Below, piece after piece: positions 61,824 to 64,000 of a DNA stretch of 64,000 nt. How positions within the stretch are numbered: the stretch's first letter is position 1; every line of letters starts with the position of its first letter. This stretch comes from Epithemia pelagica (Eukaryota > Bacillariophyta > Bacillariophyceae > Surirellales > Surirellaceae), in the NCBI GenBank assembly GCA_946965045.2, contig OX337232.1:2976001-3040000 (forward strand). The letters run 5' to 3'. Made by a program: the position numbers and the translations under genes. Under the pieces are notes generated by a model. The model did no database searches and had not been told where the DNA came from. It saw only the letters and a program-made list of their open reading frames with translations.

Positions 61824-64000
61824 TGACGCGTAGCTCCACTGTTCTGCGTAGTCCTCTCCGTCTTGTCTTTACCGAGCGGCTTTTGACTCGCTGGAGTCTT
61901 GTCTGGGTTACAATCTTGTAGCCCTGTTGCGTTCAACACTTTGTCAATGAGGCCATATTGTTTCAGTTTGATTTGGCCGTTGCTGAGACGTTCGAAGTCG
62001 ATGCCGAGGTACGCCAATACGTCTCCCTCAACCGTCATCTCCAAATCGTCCTTGAGCGATTCCAATACTTTCATAATGCGTGCTTTGTCCGGTCCGGCCC
62101 AAATTACATCGTCGATGTATACAAGGCATAGGATCCGTTTGTTTGGGTCGTAGAATAGGCATGGATCAAACGGACTCTGTTTAAATCCACGTTGCTCCAA
62201 ATGACCCTTTAGGTGGTCATACCACGAGAGAGGCGCTTGCTTTAAGCCATAAAGGCTTTTCTTCAAATGCAACACATATTCTTCACCGTCTTCGGTGTCC
62301 GGTGCAAAGTCCTTCGGCAGCTCCATGTAGACATCCTCTGTGAGGAATGCTTGTGCAAAGGCATTGGTGTAGTCCGTTTGGACTGTCTCCCAACTAAAGA
62401 CAAGGACCATCAACAATACCAGCCGAATCGTTATCCATTGGACAACGGGTGCATATGTCTCGAAGAAGTCGAGCCCGTACGTCTGTTTGTCTCCTCTGAC
62501 ACACAATCTTGCCTTCAATTTTTGCACTGATCCGTCGGGGTAGCGCTTTCTTCGAAATGCCCAGGTTGATGGCAAGGCCTTTTCGCCACGTCTTTCCATT
62601 TCGGACCGTAGAGTAAGTACCCATGTTCCTTTGTCCTCCAGCTCCTTTACTTTGTTGCCCATGGCTGCGATATAGCCCTCACGGTCATCACCAGTCATTG
62701 CCTCGTAGTAGGACGGCAAGTCTGGGTTGTTCTTTTTGTTTGAAGCTTGAAAGGCAATTGGGTCGCGAAAACCGAAGGTGTCTGACTCGGAGTCCACGTT
62801 GACGTACGCTTGATAGGCTGTGCCTGTCATAGCGTTGGTAACAAATGCAGCGAAACTCGCCAAGGCTCGGTAGCCTGCACCTTGTGTGCCATCGTATCCC
62901 CAACGGAGTGGCGCCTTGCGCGTTCTACCGGAGCGACGGGGAGGAGTCGGTGGTGGTTCCTCGGTATCTGGTTGTGGTTGTTGTGGTGGTTGAAGAGGAG
63001 GTTCTTCAACGTCAGGCTGAGGTTCTTCTTCAACAGGTGGTAAAGGCTGTTCCTCTTGTTGTTGAGGTTGAGTTGGATCGGACGGTTGGTTCGGTGCAGG
63101 CACATCCTGCTCCCTCTGTTGTTGCATCCCGTCATTGATGGGATCGGTTGGTTCTTCAAACCGAACTCGTTGTTGTGTTTTCCGAATTTGAGATGAGCGG
63201 TCAACATTGTCATTTTGATGCTCCACCCATTCATCCGCTAAAGCAACCGGGTCGTCTTCATCGAATGCATAGTGGTAGCGGGAGTCGCCAAACAATTGAG
63301 TCCATTCAGCTTCATGGAATGGGCGGTCCAATGCAGTTCCGATCACGCTTGAGAACCAATCGTCGAAGACAACGTGGAACTGTGGGGAAATATGCCCCGT
63401 CTTTGTGTTCAGAACCAAGGGAACTCGTGAAGAATGCCGTCGTGAAAAACCAAGAAAGATTCCTCGTCTCGATCTTGGTTTCCATTTTGGTAGTTTGTGC
63501 CCGTCCTGGAGGGTTGGATCCAAGACATAACACGGGCATCCCCACACGTGCATATCTGCAAAAACTTGGCGACCGGCCTTAGACTTGACAATCAACTCCA
63601 TTGGTGACATCATGCCAGCGCTAGTACGAGGCATGTGATTGTGTTGAAACACAACGTAGTCAACCGCCATTGGCCACAGACTAATATCTGCTGCATCAGG
63701 CCATCGAATCGCAGCATGGATGAGAATCGTTTGTGCCTTTGACAGGATGGTTCCGATGGCACGCTCGGCTATTCCATTTTGATGGTGAGCTCCGACTCCA
63801 CTGAACTTAATATTTTGGAGACCGGATTCGATTTCGTTCACAAAAGCGTTGGAAGCGAAGATGCCGTTGTCGGATTGATAGGCTTGGACGGTGATTCCAA
63901 GATCAAACATTCGCTTTTCGTATCGTTGTTTGGCGGCAATCGTCTCAGTGGCCGTGAAATTGACCAAATGCTCGATGTGGATGTCACCAGTAGCGCGATC
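61817..64000 (-). CDS. pol: Copia integrase and reverse transcriptase ORF, partial at right edge
   Basis: The frame is open to position 64000, so the start is outside. Integrase shows AYQSDNGIFAS (catalytic Asp), HHQNGIAERAIG (catalytic Glu) and CPCYVLDPTLQDG. A Pro/Gln/Glu-rich spacer follows (QPQQQEEQPLPPVEEEP). RT contains ETYAPVVQWITIRLVL, QTDYTNAFAQAFL and the YIDD catalytic box at about 62107-62118. The frame ends at 61817 after a one-base shift; the correct continuation is in the neighbouring frame. RT itself has no internal break. Confidence 0.82.
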   Translation of the reverse strand, partial: DRATGDIHIEHLVNFTATETIAAKQRYEKRMFDLGITVQAYQSDNGIFASNAFVNEIESGLQNIKFSGVGAHHQNGIAERAIGTILSKAQTILIHAAIRWPDAADISLWPMAVDYVVFQHNHMPRTSAGMMSPMELIVKSKAGRQVFADMHVWGCPCYVLDPTLQDGHKLPKWKPRSRRGIFLGFSRRHSSRVPLVLNTKTGHISPQFHVVFDDWFSSVIGTALDRPFHEAEWTQLFGDSRYHYAFDEDDPVALADEWVEHQNDNVDRSSQIRKTQQRVRFEEPTDPINDGMQQQREQDVPAPNQPSDPTQPQQQEEQPLPPVEEEPQPDVEEPPLQPPQQPQPDTEEPPPTPPRRSGRTRKAPLRWGYDGTQGAGYRALASFAAFVTNAMTGTAYQAYVNVDSESDTFGFRDPIAFQASNKKNNPDLPSYYEAMTGDDREGYIAAMGNKVKELEDKGTWVLTLRSEMERRGEKALPSTWAFRRKRYPDGSVQKLKARLCVRGDKQTYGLDFFETYAPVVQWITIRLVLLMVLVFSWETVQTDYTNAFAQAFLTEDVYMELPKDFAPDTEDGEEYVLHLKKSLYGLKQAPLSWYDHLKGHLEQRGFKQSPFDPCLFYDPNKRILCLVYIDDVIWAGPDKARIMKVLESLKDDLEMTVEGDVLAYLGIDFERLSNGQIKLKQYGLIDKVLNATGLQDCNPDKTPASQKPLGKDKTERTTQNSGATRQW

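Larger units (their letters stand above)
61210..64000 (-). mobile_element. Defective Ty1/copia element, 5' part outside the window
   Basis: Pol sequence on the minus strand runs from the right edge (integrase) through RT to RNase H at 61335. After the stop, on the minus strand, CTGAGAGGGAG is followed at 61288 by TGTCAC, consistent with a polypurine tract and the start of the 3' LTR. The LTR seems to be cut short, as recognisable pseudogene sequence lies less than 100 bases further. It belongs to a different copia lineage from the element at 25 kb (YIDD rather than YTDD). Confidence 0.8.

Noticed and set aside
1-64000. tRNA and rRNA genes
   Set aside because: No cloverleaf-like sequence with a GTTCRANNC arm or any rRNA stretch was recognised by eye; a tRNAscan-SE run would be needed to exclude them fully.

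Overview
The window reads as nuclear DNA of a eukaryotic microalga, most probably a diatom. The evidence is spliceosomal introns of about 80-90 bases, long intronless genes, N-terminal signal peptides followed by a Ser/Ala-Phe-like boundary as in diatom plastid presequences, HSF and HMG-box nuclear proteins, and Ty1/copia retrotransposons. This is an inference from gene content; no marker gene in the window fixes the species.

Layout. 1-7 kb: the 3' part of a multi-HMG-box chromatin protein, a TPR/membrane protein, a small unknown protein, and a 1172-residue repeat protein with a presequence-like start. 7-12 kb: mostly non-coding, with one orphan gene at 10.2 kb. 12-19.2 kb: one intronless 2389-residue protein on the minus strand with a signal peptide, a pentapeptide-like Asp/Asn repeat and four tandem SUMO-like domains. 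19-22 kb: gene-poor, with an 18-bp minisatellite. 22-23.5 kb: an NXPE-like type II membrane SGNH hydrolase. 23.7-31.8 kb: a mobile-element cluster, comprising a 109-bp MITE with 10-bp target duplication, the broken C-terminus of a reverse transcriptase, and a complete Ty1/copia element with matching 474-bp LTRs. The copia element has split a small twin-CX9C gene exactly at its target duplication.

32-37 kb: an acidic nuclear-type protein and an HSF gene whose frame is broken three times. 38.6-49.7 kb: three orphan genes, one transposase-like, between two inverted copies of a 27-nt word. 49.8-51.2 and 58.6-59.9 kb: a duplicated patatin-like lipase gene. 52.4-54.1 kb: a P-loop/nuclease protein of the Crinkler-RHS type. 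54.5-61.2 kb: a graveyard holding an exportin-T fragment with three in-frame stops and no frameshift, a second broken ORF cut by a 1.1-kb inverted-repeat transposon (same ends as the MITE, perfect 10-bp target duplication), and further broken genes. 61.2-64 kb: a defective Ty1/copia element running off the right edge.

The genes do not form one pathway. The theme is repeated insertion and decay. The most unusual items are the gag-TGA-pol arrangement with two stem-loops after the stop, the SUMO-like array in a protein with a signal peptide, and the pair of related TIR elements.
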